This document shows, in pieces, positions 34,631-44,345 of a DNA stretch of 64,000 nt. The stretch lies in assembly GCA_016719395.1 (NCBI GenBank), contig JADJZF010000001.1, forward strand, positions 372,001-436,000, given 5' to 3'. The stretch comes from Candidatus Amarobacter glycogenicus (GTDB taxonomy: Bacteria > Chloroflexota > Dehalococcoidia > Tepidiformales > Tepidiformaceae). The notes under the pieces are model-generated. The model was not told where the DNA came from, searched no databases, and saw nothing but the letters and a program-made list of their open reading frames with translations. Each line of letters starts with the position of its first letter. The first letter of the stretch is position 1. Made by a program: the position numbers and the translations under genes.

Positions 34631-35821
34631 TCAGCCGCGCCACTCCAGCGCGAGCGGGTCGTCCGGTTCGGCCGGGCGAGTGAACCCGAACCTCTTGTTC
34701 CACAAGGGCGGGTCGTGGTCTCCGGGCGGAGAGAGCGCGAGTTCGCCGGCCAGCTTTCCGGACAGCACCGAGAACTTGAACCCATGTCCCGAACACGGCG
34801 ACGCCAGGACGATGGCTGGATGGTTGGGGTGCCGGTCGATGATGAAGTCGCGGTCCGGTGTCTCGGTGTACCGGCAGGTGACCACTTCGGCCGGTTCGGG
34901 GCGGACGCCGCGGAAAACCCGGGCCACGGTCTCGGTGAGCCGGGCGAGCGCCTGTCGGTCGGGTTCGCGAAGGGGCTCGTCCGGGTCCTCGATGGCAGTT
35001 TCAAGTTCGATCGCGACTTTGATGAACCCGGGGCGCTCGTGGGCCGGGAACCCGTAGAATCCGCCGGGGCCGTGCGCGATGTAGATAGGACACCGGCCGG
35101 CAGCCCAGAGCGCCGTGTCGGCAACCGGGTAGTACACCACCTGCTGGTGCGTGACGCGCAGAGATGGTTCGAGGCCGAGGGCCGCGAAGAGCCGTCCGGC
35201 CCACGGTCCCGCGGCGACGACAACAGAGCGGGCGTCGACCTCAGCTTCGGATCCGCCGTGCGCGAAGCGGACGCGAGTTGTGCGCGCTCCCGGCTCGATT
35301 GCGGTGACACGCGCCTTCTCGGTGAGTGTCGCCCCGTGGGCAATGGCCTGGGCAGCGAGCGTGCGGACGCAGCGGCCGGCATCGAGAATGCCGGCGCCGC
35401 TCTGCCAGAGCACGGCCCAGTCGTCCGGCATCGCAAATTGTCGCGCGTAGGAGCGTGCGGCTTCGCCTTCGAGCCAAACGGCGCCGACTCCTGCCTGGGC
35501 GAGAGCGCCGCGGCAGGCCTGCATCGCCGGGTCTGTCGCGGGGCCGATATCGATGCCGCCCGTCATCGTCAGGAGCCGGGCGCCGGATTCTCGTTCGAGC
35601 GCACGCCACAGTTCGAACGCCGCCGGGGCGAGTGCGGCGTAGACAGCGGAGCTGTACGAGTGGCGAATGATGCGGCTTTCGCCGTGGCTGCTGGCGCGGT
35701 TGTGCCCGAGTTCGAACTGCTCGAGCAGGAGCGTGCGGCGGCCCCGCTTCGCCAGCTCATAGGCGGCCGCCGACCCGACCGCCCCGGCGCCGACCACAAC
35801 GGCATCGAACTGCTCGGCCAT
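34631..35821 (-). CDS. FAD-dependent amine oxidase, MSOX/N-methyltryptophan oxidase family
   Basis: A 396-residue DadA/SoxA-type flavoprotein. The Rossmann start is FDAVVVGAGAVGSAAAYELA, the family motif is ASSHGESRIIRHSY, and SGAGILDAGRCVRTL follows. Cys316 in EVVTCRYTETPDRDFIID matches the Cys that binds FAD covalently in monomeric sarcosine oxidase. The C-terminal SPCSGHGFKFSVLSGKLAGE is the SGHGFKF motif. It would oxidise an N-methyl amino acid (for example sarcosine) to the imine with hydrogen peroxide; the exact substrate is not known. Pairing with pabBC suggests a one-carbon/folate link, by inference only. Confidence 0.92.
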   Translation of the reverse strand: MAEQFDAVVVGAGAVGSAAAYELAKRGRRTLLLEQFELGHNRASSHGESRIIRHSYSSAVYAALAPAAFELWRALERESGARLLTMTGGIDIGPATDPAMQACRGALAQAGVGAVWLEGEAARSYARQFAMPDDWAVLWQSGAGILDAGRCVRTLAAQAIAHGATLTEKARVTAIEPGARTTRVRFAHGGSEAEVDARSVVVAAGPWAGRLFAALGLEPSLRVTHQQVVYYPVADTALWAAGRCPIYIAHGPGGFYGFPAHERPGFIKVAIELETAIEDPDEPLREPDRQALARLTETVARVFRGVRPEPAEVVTCRYTETPDRDFIIDRHPNHPAIVLASPCSGHGFKFSVLSGKLAGELALSPPGDHDPPLWNKRFGFTRPAEPDDPLALEWRG

Positions 35822-35904
35822 ACCTGCTCCCCGTCCCGAAGCATACGCCGCAGCCTTACCTGCGCCGACTTCCCCGCAGGCGAAGGACCGGTAGTCTTCC
35901 GTGC

Positions 35905-36345
35905 ATGGGATTCCAGGACCTAACGCCGCAAGAAATCGAACTCGTGCTCGACAAGGAGCGCGTCATCCGCATCGGCTTTTCCGCCGGCGACGAGCAGTTT
36001 CTCGTGCCAGTCTTCTACGTCTTCTTCGACGGTGCGCTCTGCGGGCTCACGACGCCGGGGCGCAAGACGCGGCTGGCCGAGACGAACCCGGCGGTTTCGT
36101 TCCAGGTGGACAGCACGTTTGTTACCGGCCCCTGGGAGTGGGCGAGCGTCTCCGGCCAGGGCACGTTCGCAAGGGTCGTCGAGCGATCGGAGTTCGCCCG
36201 TTTCGCCGGGAAACTCCAATTGAAACTCGGGGATGCCCCGGACTGGGCGGCGCTCATGCTGCAGGACCGGTTCGCCCAGTTGGGGCTCTACGCCTGGCGG
36301 ATAGAGATGACCTCGGTTTCTGGCCGGGCGCACGGGCCGGATTAG
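35905..36345 (+). CDS. PNPOx-like split-barrel flavin-binding protein
   Basis: A 146-residue protein of the pyridoxamine 5'-phosphate oxidase-like fold. The pattern is a helical start (LTPQEIELVLDKERVIRIGF), VPVFYVFFDGALCGLTTPGR, the KTRLAETNPAVSFQVDSTF segment, then WEWASVSGQGTFARV and a C-terminal YAWRIEMTSVSGRAHG. These proteins bind FMN, F420 or heme and act as reductases or deglycases; the cofactor is not decided by sequence. ATG 35905 is 83 bases from the divergent oxidase gene. Its end converges on the ABC gene 16 bases away. Confidence 0.85.
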   Translation: MGFQDLTPQEIELVLDKERVIRIGFSAGDEQFLVPVFYVFFDGALCGLTTPGRKTRLAETNPAVSFQVDSTFVTGPWEWASVSGQGTFARVVERSEFARFAGKLQLKLGDAPDWAALMLQDRFAQLGLYAWRIEMTSVSGRAHGPD

Positions 36346-36361
36346 TCCACCCGTCTTCGCG

Positions 36362-38158
36362 TTACGCGCTCCGGACTTCCCGCCCCGCCGTCCACTGGCG
36401 GTAGAGCGAACTGTAGTAGCCGCCCTTGGCCACGAGCTCGGCGTGGTTGCCGTCTTCCACGACCCGCCCGTGGTCGACGACGAGGATGCGGTCCGCGTGT
36501 TCGGCGGTGCTGAGGCGGTGAGCGATCACGACGCTCGTGCGGCCCTTGAGTAACTGCCTCAGCGCTTCCTCCACCTGTTCTTCGGTGGCGGGGTCGAGCG
36601 AAGACGTCGCCTCATCGAGGATGAGCACCGGCGGGTCGGCGAGGAAGGCGCGGGCGATCGATATGAGTTGCTTCTCCCCCGCCGAGAGTCGGGAGCCACG
36701 GAAACTCACCATCGTTTCGTAGCCGTCGGGGAGCATCCGGATGAACTCATCGATGCCGAGCGTGCGGCAGGCAGCCTCGACTTCCTCGCTTGTCGCGTCC
36801 GGGCGGCCGAAGAGGATGTTCTCGCGGATAGTCCCGGTGAACAGGAAGCCTTCCTGGGGGACCATGGTCACGCTGCGGCGGAGGTCGGCGTTGGCAAGCT
36901 GGCGGAGGTCGTAGCCGTCGATGCGGACCGTGCCCGCGGTGGGGTCGTAGAAGCGCGTGATGAGCTTCGCCAGGGTGGACTTCCCTGCGCCGGTCGGTCC
37001 GACGAGGACGATATGCTCGCCGGGTTCGATAGCGATGTTGACCTCGGTGAGCACCGGGCGCACCGGGTCGTACCCGAAGTTAACGCCCTCGAGGACGATC
37101 CGGCCGGCGAGAGCGCCTTCTAACGTTGTCGGCTCTTTCGCTTCGGGCACATCCGGAGCGATCCCAAGGATGCCGAAGATCTTGTTCAGCGCAGCCCCCG
37201 CGCTCTGCACCATGTCGAACACCTGGGAGAGGTTCTGGATCGGCTGAAAGATGAACTCCAGGTAGAACACGAACGCCGTGACGGTGCCGATCGTGACTTC
37301 GTCGCCCGCCACCTTGCGCCCGCCGAAGTAGAGGATGATGCCGATGCCCACGGCGCTCAGCCATTCGATGAACGGGAAGTACAGCGCGGAGATGCGGACG
37401 GTGTTCACGTTCGCCCAGAAGTTGCGCTCGTTGATGTCGCCGAAGCGCTCCATGTTGTGTTGTTCTCGGGCGAAGGCCTGGACCACGCGGAGGCCGGAGA
37501 AGCTCTCCTGCATGTGGATCATCACGTTCGCGATGTGCTCCCGGACGGCGCCATAGGCCTTCTCCGAGTAGCGGCGAAAGAAGACCGTGGCAACGATCAG
37601 CGGCGGCAGGATCATCGCGGTCGTCAGCGAGAGTTCCCAGCTCAACAAGAGCAGGATGACCGTCGCGCCGGCAAGCGTGAGCGTCGACTGGACGACCATC
37701 AGGAAGCCGTTGTTCAGGACATCGTTCACTGTTGCAACGTCGTTCGTCATGCGCGCGACGAGACGGCCTGCATTCTGCCGGCCGAAGAACGCGAGCGACA
37801 TGCGCTGGTAGTGCGCGAAGAGCCGCAGCCGCAGTTCCCGCAGGAAGTCCTGGCCGATACGGTTCACCAGGTAGGTGCTCAGCCCCTGGAAGATGTACAC
37901 GAGCACGAGCAGGGCAAGGAAGATGACTCCTGCAACGACCAGGGCGCGCTTGTCGCCATCGCCCGCGCCCGTCCCGACGCCGGTGTCGAGCGCATACTGG
38001 ATGACCAGCGGCTTCGCGAGGCTCGCCCCCGTGAAGAACACGATCGAGGCGACCGCGACGAGGATCGCCGGCCACCGCGGGGCCAGCATGCGCACCGCCC
38101 CGGCGAGGCCGTTCACCTTCGCTGCGCGCTCGGGGAGCTCCGTGACGTCGTCGCTCAT
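36362..38158 (-). CDS. ABC exporter half-transporter with canonical Walker B (subunit 2)
   Basis: A 598-residue type IV ABC exporter: about six transmembrane helices in residues 25-320, then the ATPase domain. Walker A is GPTGAGKSTLAKLI and Walker B is VLILDEATSSLDP with the catalytic Glu present. The signature is RLSAGEKQL, a deviation from LSGGQ. The H-loop is VIAHRLST. The gene overlaps the preceding exporter gene in an ATGA, so the two half-transporters are made together. The deviant signature here and deviant Walker B in the partner are the mark of heterodimeric exporters such as BmrCD and TM287/288. Substrate (drug or lipid) unknown. Confidence 0.93.
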   Translation of the reverse strand: MSDDVTELPERAAKVNGLAGAVRMLAPRWPAILVAVASIVFFTGASLAKPLVIQYALDTGVGTGAGDGDKRALVVAGVIFLALLVLVYIFQGLSTYLVNRIGQDFLRELRLRLFAHYQRMSLAFFGRQNAGRLVARMTNDVATVNDVLNNGFLMVVQSTLTLAGATVILLLLSWELSLTTAMILPPLIVATVFFRRYSEKAYGAVREHIANVMIHMQESFSGLRVVQAFAREQHNMERFGDINERNFWANVNTVRISALYFPFIEWLSAVGIGIILYFGGRKVAGDEVTIGTVTAFVFYLEFIFQPIQNLSQVFDMVQSAGAALNKIFGILGIAPDVPEAKEPTTLEGALAGRIVLEGVNFGYDPVRPVLTEVNIAIEPGEHIVLVGPTGAGKSTLAKLITRFYDPTAGTVRIDGYDLRQLANADLRRSVTMVPQEGFLFTGTIRENILFGRPDATSEEVEAACRTLGIDEFIRMLPDGYETMVSFRGSRLSAGEKQLISIARAFLADPPVLILDEATSSLDPATEEQVEEALRQLLKGRTSVVIAHRLSTAEHADRILVVDHGRVVEDGNHAELVAKGGYYSSLYRQWTAGREVRSA

Positions 38159-39906
38159 GAAGCCACCGCCGATTCCGTTTGGCCCAGGACCTCGCGGTAG
38201 CGCTGCGAGGTGCGCATCAGTTCAGCGTGGGTGCCTGTCGCGCCCGCGCGCCCCTCATCGACGAGGACCACCTGGTCCGCGAGCGAGATAGTCGAGAGCC
38301 GGTGCGAAATGATGACAGTGGTGCGGCCCTGCATCACTTCTCGGAGCGCGGACCGGATCTCTTCCTCCATGCGAGCGTCAACGCTGGAGGTCGCGTCATC
38401 AAGGATGAGGATGCGCGGCTCCATCAGGATTGCCCGGGCAATGGCGATTCGCTGGCGCTGGCCGCCGGAAAGGGAGAACCCCTGTTCGCCGACGACGGTG
38501 TCGTACCTGTCGGCGAGACCCATGATGAACTCGTGGGCATGCGCGAGCTTTGCGGCCCGCACGATCTGCTCGTCCGTCGCGTCGATCCGGCCATAGGCGA
38601 TGTTGTTCCGGACGGAGTCGGAGAAGAGGAAGGTGTCCTCGAAGACGATCCCGATGCTGCGGCGCAACTCCTTCAGCCGCAGTTCGCGGATGTCGGCGCC
38701 ATCGATGAAGATGTGGCCCGTGTCCGGTTCATAAAACCGGGGAAGAAGGCGCGCCACAGTCGATTTACCGCTGCCCGTTGCACCGACGAGCGCGACCGAA
38801 GCGCCTGCCGGCACGCCCAGCGCGAAGTCCAGGAGGACTGGCCGGTCATCCTGGTAAGCGAAGGTGACGCCCTCGAAGGCGATCTCTCCACCACCATGCG
38901 GAAGGTGCTTCGGGTGCGCCGCTTCGGTGATGCTGGGCTCTTCCTTGAGGACGTTCCAGACGCGCGCGCCGGAGACGAGAGCCCGCTGGCCGCTCGCGAT
39001 CATTTCGCCGAGGCTCTGGACCGGCCAGACCAGCATGCTGAGGAACTGGAGCGAGGCGACGAGCTGGCCGGTCGTCATCTCTCCGTTCAGCGCGAGCCAG
39101 CCGCCGAAGCCGAGGACAACGAGCTGCCCGATACCGGGGAGGAAGTAGAACAACGGCCCGTAGATCGTGCGCAACCGCACCACTTCAATCGAGTCCCGGT
39201 GGACGTCGTCGGCGACACGGTGGAGCCGCTCGATCTCGTGCTGTTCACGCCCGAACGCCCGTACGAGCCGGGCGCCGGCGATGTTCTCTTCGACCACGCT
39301 GGCGAGGCTGGCGAGGCCGGCCTGGATCCGCTCCGTACCCGGTTCGAGCCGGTTGAAGAAGCGGACGCTGAGCCAGAAAACAAACGGGTAGACGGCCATC
39401 GCCAGGAGAGCGAGCGGCACGCTCGTCCGCACGAGCAAGAAAAACGACCCGGCAGCCATCAGCAGGTATGCGGAGTTGATCGGGATGTTGACCAGGAAGC
39501 CCTGGATCTCGTGGAGGTCGGCGCTCCCGCGAGACATGAGCTGCCCTGTCGCCGTCCGGTCGTGGTAGTCGAAGGAGAGGCGGTTCACTCGGTCGTAGAG
39601 TTCCATGCGAAGGTCAGCTTCGACTCGGTAGCTCGTACGCATGGCCCAGTAGCGGCGAAGCCCCGCAAAGGCCGCCTGGAACGCCACCACGACGACAAGT
39701 GCGAGGACCAGTCGCACGAGCAGGCCGTGGTCCTCCCTGACTATCGCGCGGTCGATCGTCAGTCCCGTGATGATGGGCGCGGCGAGCCGCAGCAGGCCCC
39801 AGCTGAGGCCCGCGCCAAAGGCGACGGCGAGCGACGCCCACTTGTCCCTGAGCTGGCGCAGGACCAGGTCTCGGCCCGCGCGCAGGTCTAAGTGTTCCTC
39901 GGACAA
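38155..39906 (-). CDS. ABC exporter half-transporter with degenerate Walker B (subunit 1)
   Basis: A 583-residue ABC exporter subunit with an N-terminal transmembrane domain (about 25-310) and an ATPase domain. Walker A is GATGSGKSTVARLL, the signature is canonical (LSGGQRQ), and Walker B reads ILILDDATSSVDA, with Asp where the catalytic Glu should be. This makes one of the two ATP sites of the heterodimer weak or dead, as in other asymmetric exporters. TTG 39906 is the likely start, with AGGAGG seven bases upstream. It is the first gene of the pair, with 161 bases upstream to the ClC gene for a promoter. Confidence 0.92.
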   Translation of the reverse strand: MSEEHLDLRAGRDLVLRQLRDKWASLAVAFGAGLSWGLLRLAAPIITGLTIDRAIVREDHGLLVRLVLALVVVVAFQAAFAGLRRYWAMRTSYRVEADLRMELYDRVNRLSFDYHDRTATGQLMSRGSADLHEIQGFLVNIPINSAYLLMAAGSFFLLVRTSVPLALLAMAVYPFVFWLSVRFFNRLEPGTERIQAGLASLASVVEENIAGARLVRAFGREQHEIERLHRVADDVHRDSIEVVRLRTIYGPLFYFLPGIGQLVVLGFGGWLALNGEMTTGQLVASLQFLSMLVWPVQSLGEMIASGQRALVSGARVWNVLKEEPSITEAAHPKHLPHGGGEIAFEGVTFAYQDDRPVLLDFALGVPAGASVALVGATGSGKSTVARLLPRFYEPDTGHIFIDGADIRELRLKELRRSIGIVFEDTFLFSDSVRNNIAYGRIDATDEQIVRAAKLAHAHEFIMGLADRYDTVVGEQGFSLSGGQRQRIAIARAILMEPRILILDDATSSVDARMEEEIRSALREVMQGRTTVIISHRLSTISLADQVVLVDEGRAGATGTHAELMRTSQRYREVLGQTESAVAS

Positions 39907-40067
39907 ACAAGGCCCTCCTGGAAGGCAGGCGGGTCGGAAGGACGGCAGCGGCTCTTACCCTCCCTCAGGGAAGAACACGCACCGCTGGTATCCTTGGTAA
40001 CGCAGGATCGTCCGATCGGTTAACCCCGGACACGGACTGATTGCCCCGCAGGGCGACTGCCAGCGGG

Positions 40068-41449
40068 TTACCGGGACGGACGCTCGCGGCTTTCTCGCAG
40101 CGTCGGCATCTCTCCCGGTTTGGTTCCCACCGCCGGCACGACCTTCGGCGTCGCGATGCGCTGGGACAGGTAGATGCCCGAGTGCCCGCTCACCAGGTAG
40201 GCCACGAAACAGGCCACCGCGATGAAGGGCGCTGCCTGCCCCGAAGAGTTCGATGCCCATGATCGTGCAGGCAAGCGGCGTATTTGCAGCGCCCGCGAAG
40301 ACGGCGACGAAGCCAAGCCCGGCGAACAGGTCGACCGGCGCCCGCAACAGCACGCCGAGCCGGTTGCCGAGACTGGCGCCGATGAAGAACAACGGCGTGA
40401 CTTCGCCCCCTTTGAAACCACTGACAAGTGCCAGGACGGTGAACGCCAGCTTCCACCACCACGAGAACGGGTCGGCGCCGCCCTCCTCGAAGCTCGAAAG
40501 GATGGTGACATCTCCCGCGTTCGGTGAACTCACGCCGAGACCGAGATACTCCCGAGTCCCAAGCATCAGCACGGCCGCGATGATCAGCATCCCTCCGGCC
40601 ACGGGGCGGACGAGCGGGCTCGCCACCGCCTGGCGGAACGCCCGGCCCAAGACCGTGGACCAGCTCGGCGAACACCATCGCCGTCAGACCGAAGAGGCCC
40701 CCGGCGAATGCCACCTTCGCCATGAGCACCGCATCGAAGGGAAGGTCGCCATCGGGTGCACTCAGGGTGATGTGGTAGACGGTGTGTTCGGTTCCCCACG
40801 CCCCAACGACGTAGTCGGCCGCCAGCGCCGCATAGAGCACCGGGATGAGCGCACCATATTGCATCCGACCGATGGCAAGCACTTCCATGGCGAACACCGC
40901 ACCGGCGATTGGCGTCCCGAAGACAGCGCCGAAACCGGCGGCGATGCCAGCCATGAGGAGAGTCTTCTGGTCTTCCGCGCCAAGCCGGAAGACCCGGTTG
41001 AACGCGCTCGCGAGCCCGCCGCCCATCTGCACGGCAGTACCCTCGCGGCCGACCGAGGCCCCGGCGAGGTGGCTCACCACCGTGCCGACGAAGATGAGGG
41101 GGACAATCCGCGGGGGTACTCCGCCCCCCGGCTCGTGTACTTCATCCACGAGGAGGTTGTTGCCGCCTTCGACGGAGCGCCCGAATCGGTGGTACAGCAA
41201 CGCCACTGTCAGTCCTGCCAGCGGCAACAGGTAGAGCAACCAGGGCCGCTCGAACCGTTCATCGGTCGCCCGTTCCAACGCCCACAGAAACGCCGAGGAG
41301 GTGCTCCCTACGACCACCGCGACCGGCGTAAGCAGGGCGATCCATTTCGCCAGGTAGCGGACGACTTCCACCTGCTCGGACGGGCGGATTCGCACATGTT
41401 CGAGCCCCTTCGCGAAGCGGGCTGCAGCGTCGGTGATTGGGCTATTCAA
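40068..41449 (-). pseudogene. ClC-type chloride channel/antiporter, two frameshifts
   Basis: Three frames together encode a ClC protein of about 460 residues. The N-terminal frame (41449 to about 40650) includes HLAGASVGREGTAVQMGGGL (the GxxGREGP-like selectivity loop), AAGFGAVFGTPIAGAVFAME and a transmembrane series ending MVFAELVHGLG. The next frame continues RAFRQAVASPLVRPVAGG, the SGFKGGEVTPLFFIGASLG loop and TPLACTIMGIELFG. The last frame holds FIAVACFVAYLVSGHSGIYL to the stop at 40068. Breaks lie near 40650 and near 40240. The gating Glu of CLC (GREG) is present. All core motifs are intact, so sequencing indels are more likely than decay. It probably exchanges chloride or fluoride for protons. 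Confidence 0.85.
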
Positions 41450-41635
41450 GGGCGAACTCTCCTACGAAATCGTAGGAGTCATCAGCGCTCACCGCGTCTG
41501 TTGGGTGAGGGCGGTTGATGGCAGGACTCCATCGCCAGATTCCGAAGCATAGTCGGCTCGATTGAGGTGGGGCAAACCAGCCCGCCCCCGAGTCACCGCG
41601 CGGCAGGGCCGCTGTTCAGGACCGCCGCCATCCCT

Positions 41636-42406
41636 TCAGCCAGGAGAGGATCTTGTGCCGCTCCCGCGGACAGCAAGGGAAGCGATCTCGATGCCGGCCA
41701 GCGACACAGCGAGCGCGGCGACCTCGCCCCAACCCAGCCGTGGTGACGTCCGGTCCGTGTCGTAACCGCCTTCGTCCAGTCCCGCCGCGCGTTCGAAGTG
41801 GTTCGCTGCATCGGGAAAGAAGAAGTTGTCCACGGTGTAGCCGACCGGGAATGCGAGCGGGCCCCCGATCACCGTCGCCCATGACCACTGCTCGCGGTGC
41901 GCCACTTCGTGGCCGGAAAGCTCGAGGATCCAGTCAACGCTCCTGTCGTCCAATCGCTTCGAGAGAAGCACATTGCCCACAAACACGCTCCCGCGGGAGA
42001 GTGGCCATCGGTCGAACGTGGACAGGTAGTACTTGTGCGCTTCGAAGTAGCAGATGTCGGCGCCGGCAAGCCTGCCATAAAAGATCGCGATGCCGGAGAC
42101 TGACCATGTCATTACCTGGTCCAGCCGACCGATCGATATGGCCGCCTCAGCAGCCTGTTCTGCCGCGTAGTCCTTGATCTCGGGCGGCGGCTCGCAGCGG
42201 TCCACGCCCGTCATCGCGGTGGCTCCGCGGACAATTGCCCCGACGAAGAGCGCCGCGGAGCCCACCGCAACCGCGCCTTTCCCGACATGTTGCAGTCGCC
42301 CACCCTTGACCCTGTGGCGCAGGACCGCGGTGACGGCGATGCCGAGGACGCCGAAAACGGCGAACACCGCCAGCGCCTTCATGGCGAGCCAGATCACCCC
42401 GTGCAT
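41636..42406 (-). CDS. Membrane protein with HExxH zincin-like motif
   Basis: A 256-residue protein with N-terminal hydrophobic helices (about 3-28 and 44-66) and a shorter one near the C-terminus (about 228-246). The central domain has LSGHEVAHREQW: His166, Glu167 and His170 form HExxH, and Glu205 in ANHFERAAG is a plausible third ligand, giving a zincin-type metal site. The layout (HExxHxxQ, about 30 residues, NxFExxAG) recalls minimal metallopeptidase-like domains such as DUF4157, but I cannot name a family. Whether it cleaves protein is unknown. The 186 bases to the ClC start hold no recognisable gene. Confidence 0.6.
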   Translation of the reverse strand: MHGVIWLAMKALAVFAVFGVLGIAVTAVLRHRVKGGRLQHVGKGAVAVGSAALFVGAIVRGATAMTGVDRCEPPPEIKDYAAEQAAEAAISIGRLDQVMTWSVSGIAIFYGRLAGADICYFEAHKYYLSTFDRWPLSRGSVFVGNVLLSKRLDDRSVDWILELSGHEVAHREQWSWATVIGGPLAFPVGYTVDNFFFPDAANHFERAAGLDEGGYDTDRTSPRLGWGEVAALAVSLAGIEIASLAVRGSGTRSSPG

Positions 42407-42644
42407 TGCTGGACCGGAGTTCGGTCAGGGCTCGCTGCCCGGGGCAGGCCGGCATCGCCCGATCGTGGGTCCGGGCCGGGCTCGTCGATTGGTGGCACGG
42501 CCGCAATCTAACGCAACCAGGGCTGCCGTCCATGGAGTGCCGCTTTGCTGCCGTGCCGCCGTTGCACAGGCAAGTCGATGGCTAACGTGCTGCGGCCCGT
42601 GTACTATCCCGCGGCGGCACATGCGCGCAGGAGGGACAGATTCC

Positions 42645-43730
42645 GTGAAAGCTGCCATCTTCCATGGGCCACACCAGCCCCTGACCATCGAAAATATCGA
42701 CATCGACAAGCCAAAGGGACATGAGGTCCTCGTCCGCACCATGGCCACCGGTGTGTGCCATAGCGACCTGCACTTTGTCGAAGGGCTGTATCCGCTCCCG
42801 GCGCCCGCGGTCCTCGGCCATGAACCGGCCGGGATTGTCGAAGCCGTCGGCGACCAGGTGACTTACGTGAAGCCCGGCGACCACGTCATCTGCTGTCTTT
42901 CCGTCTTCTGCGGACAGTGTGAAATGTGCATCAGCGGCCGTCCCAATCTGTGCCGCGCTCCCGAACTGCGACGTGGGCCGGGCGAAACGCCACGCCTCTC
43001 CTGGAACGGCACGCCGGTCGGCCAGTTCGCGAACCTCGGCAGCTACGCCGAGCAAATGCTGCTCCACGAGCACGCCGTCGTGAAGGTCCGCCAGGACGTG
43101 CCGTTCGGTGCCCTTGCCCTCATCGGCTGCGGCGTCACCACCGGCGTCGGCGCGGTCCTCAATACCGCCCGCATAGAAGCAGGGTCGTCCGTTGCCGTCT
43201 TCGGCTGCGGCGGCGTTGGCCTCAGCGCCATCCAGGGGGCCCGCATCGGCGGCGCCCGCATGATCATTGCAGTCGATACCGTGGAGTCCAAGCTCGCCAC
43301 CGCGAAAGAGCTTGGCGCCACACATGTCGTCGATGCCTCTTCTCACGACCCCGTGCAGGCGATCCGCGAAATCACGGGCGGCGGCGGGGTCGAGTATTCG
43401 TTCGAAGCGATCGGCAGCAAACGCGCTGCCGAGCAGTCCTTTGAATGCATCGACCGGGGTGGGACGGCCACCATCATCGGCATGATCCCGGTGGGCCAGA
43501 AGATCGAGCTCGATGGCCCGTCCTTCCTGGGCGAGAAGCGCATCCAGGGGTCGAGCATGGGCTCCAACCGCTTCCGCAAGGACATGCCCCGCTACATCGA
43601 TTTCTACCTTCAGGGGCGCCTGAAATTGGACGAGATGATCACTCGTACCGGGCGTCTCGAAGACGTGAACGAGGCGTTCCGTGCCATGAAGGCGGGTGAG
43701 GTTGCTCGCACCGTCCTCAAGTTCGACTGA
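42645..43730 (+). CDS. Zinc-dependent alcohol dehydrogenase (medium-chain, class III/NDMA-type-like)
   Basis: A 361-residue MDR alcohol dehydrogenase. Catalytic zinc ligands are Cys38 (TGVCHSDLH) and His59-Glu60 (VLGHEPAG). The structural zinc site has four cysteines (89, 92, 95, 103: CGQCEMCISGRPNLC). The NAD-binding motif is VAVFGCGGVGLSAIQGA with Asp at the end of the second strand (IAVDTVESKL), indicating NAD rather than NADP. It oxidises primary alcohols or an adduct; the substrate is open. GTG 42645 has AGGAGG ten bases upstream. An upstream in-frame extension overlaps the divergent membrane protein and is rejected. Confidence 0.92.
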   Translation: MKAAIFHGPHQPLTIENIDIDKPKGHEVLVRTMATGVCHSDLHFVEGLYPLPAPAVLGHEPAGIVEAVGDQVTYVKPGDHVICCLSVFCGQCEMCISGRPNLCRAPELRRGPGETPRLSWNGTPVGQFANLGSYAEQMLLHEHAVVKVRQDVPFGALALIGCGVTTGVGAVLNTARIEAGSSVAVFGCGGVGLSAIQGARIGGARMIIAVDTVESKLATAKELGATHVVDASSHDPVQAIREITGGGGVEYSFEAIGSKRAAEQSFECIDRGGTATIIGMIPVGQKIELDGPSFLGEKRIQGSSMGSNRFRKDMPRYIDFYLQGRLKLDEMITRTGRLEDVNEAFRAMKAGEVARTVLKFD

Positions 43731-43748
43731 GCAGACTTGAAACAAAGC

Positions 43749-43779
43749 GGCGCGGGGGTCTCGAAACCTCCGCGCCTTT
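43749..43779 (+). terminator. Hairpin terminator after alcohol dehydrogenase
   Basis: GGCGCGGGGGT (43749-43759) pairs with ACCTCCGCGCC (43766-43776), with one G-U pair, followed by TTT. It lies 18 bases after the dehydrogenase stop and ends 16 bases before the DinB-like start. Confidence 0.65.
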
Positions 43780-43795
43780 GCGTTCGGAGGAATCG

Positions 43796-44326
43796 ATGAA
43801 TCGGATCGAGATCGAAACCCGGCTCAATACGGATCGCGCGTGGCTGCTCGAGACGCTCGCGGCGATGAGCCCAGCCGACCTCTACGCCCCGCGAACCCCG
43901 AGCGAACACGACCCGTCGCAGACGTGGTCGTATGCCGACCACTTCGTCCACACGACGCTGATCGAGCGAAATTGGAACGACATGTTCCGGCGGCACCTCT
44001 CGGGCGGCCAGGGGATGACCCTCGGGCGGAGTAAGGACGGCTCGCAGCAGAGCCGGGAAGAGGTCATGGCCGGGATACACCGCTGGACCGAGGACTGGGC
44101 CGCGAAGCACCGCGGCAAGCCGCTTGATGAGCTGGTGCGTGTTGGGTTGGAGACCCGCGCCGAAACGCTCAAGCTCCTGTCGGAACTGACACAGGAACAG
44201 CTCGATTCGAAAATCCCCGGGACACCCTGGGCCGATGGTACCGTCGGCGGCATCATGGCGGCGAACGCCGACCACGGCCGGACACACTTCAAATGGGCGA
44301 AGGAAGGCACACTGGCGCCGCGTTAG
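43796..44326 (+). CDS. DinB-like four-helix-bundle protein
   Basis: A 176-residue protein of the DinB/YfiT metal-binding superfamily. It opens with a helix RIEIETRLNTDRAWLLETLA, has a first His region in WSYADHFVHTTLIERNW and a final NADHGRTHFKWAKEG with two His. These could form the three-His metal site of the family. Members include thiol S-transferases (bacillithiol or mycothiol dependent) and hydrolases, but most are uncharacterised. ATG 43796 has GGAGG five bases upstream. Confidence 0.78.
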   Translation: MNRIEIETRLNTDRAWLLETLAAMSPADLYAPRTPSEHDPSQTWSYADHFVHTTLIERNWNDMFRRHLSGGQGMTLGRSKDGSQQSREEVMAGIHRWTEDWAAKHRGKPLDELVRVGLETRAETLKLLSELTQEQLDSKIPGTPWADGTVGGIMAANADHGRTHFKWAKEGTLAPR

Positions 44327-44345
44327 CGCCGCCGGTTGGCAGCCC

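Noticed and set aside
37457..39891. Plus-strand frames opposite the ABC exporter genes
   Set aside because: They are shadows of the two transporters; Walker and signature motifs are all on the minus strand.
41636..42406. HExxH protein considered as the DUF4157 partner of the eCIS-like protein at 2506
   Set aside because: It lacks the LQR-AGN leader, has transmembrane helices, and is 39 kb away.
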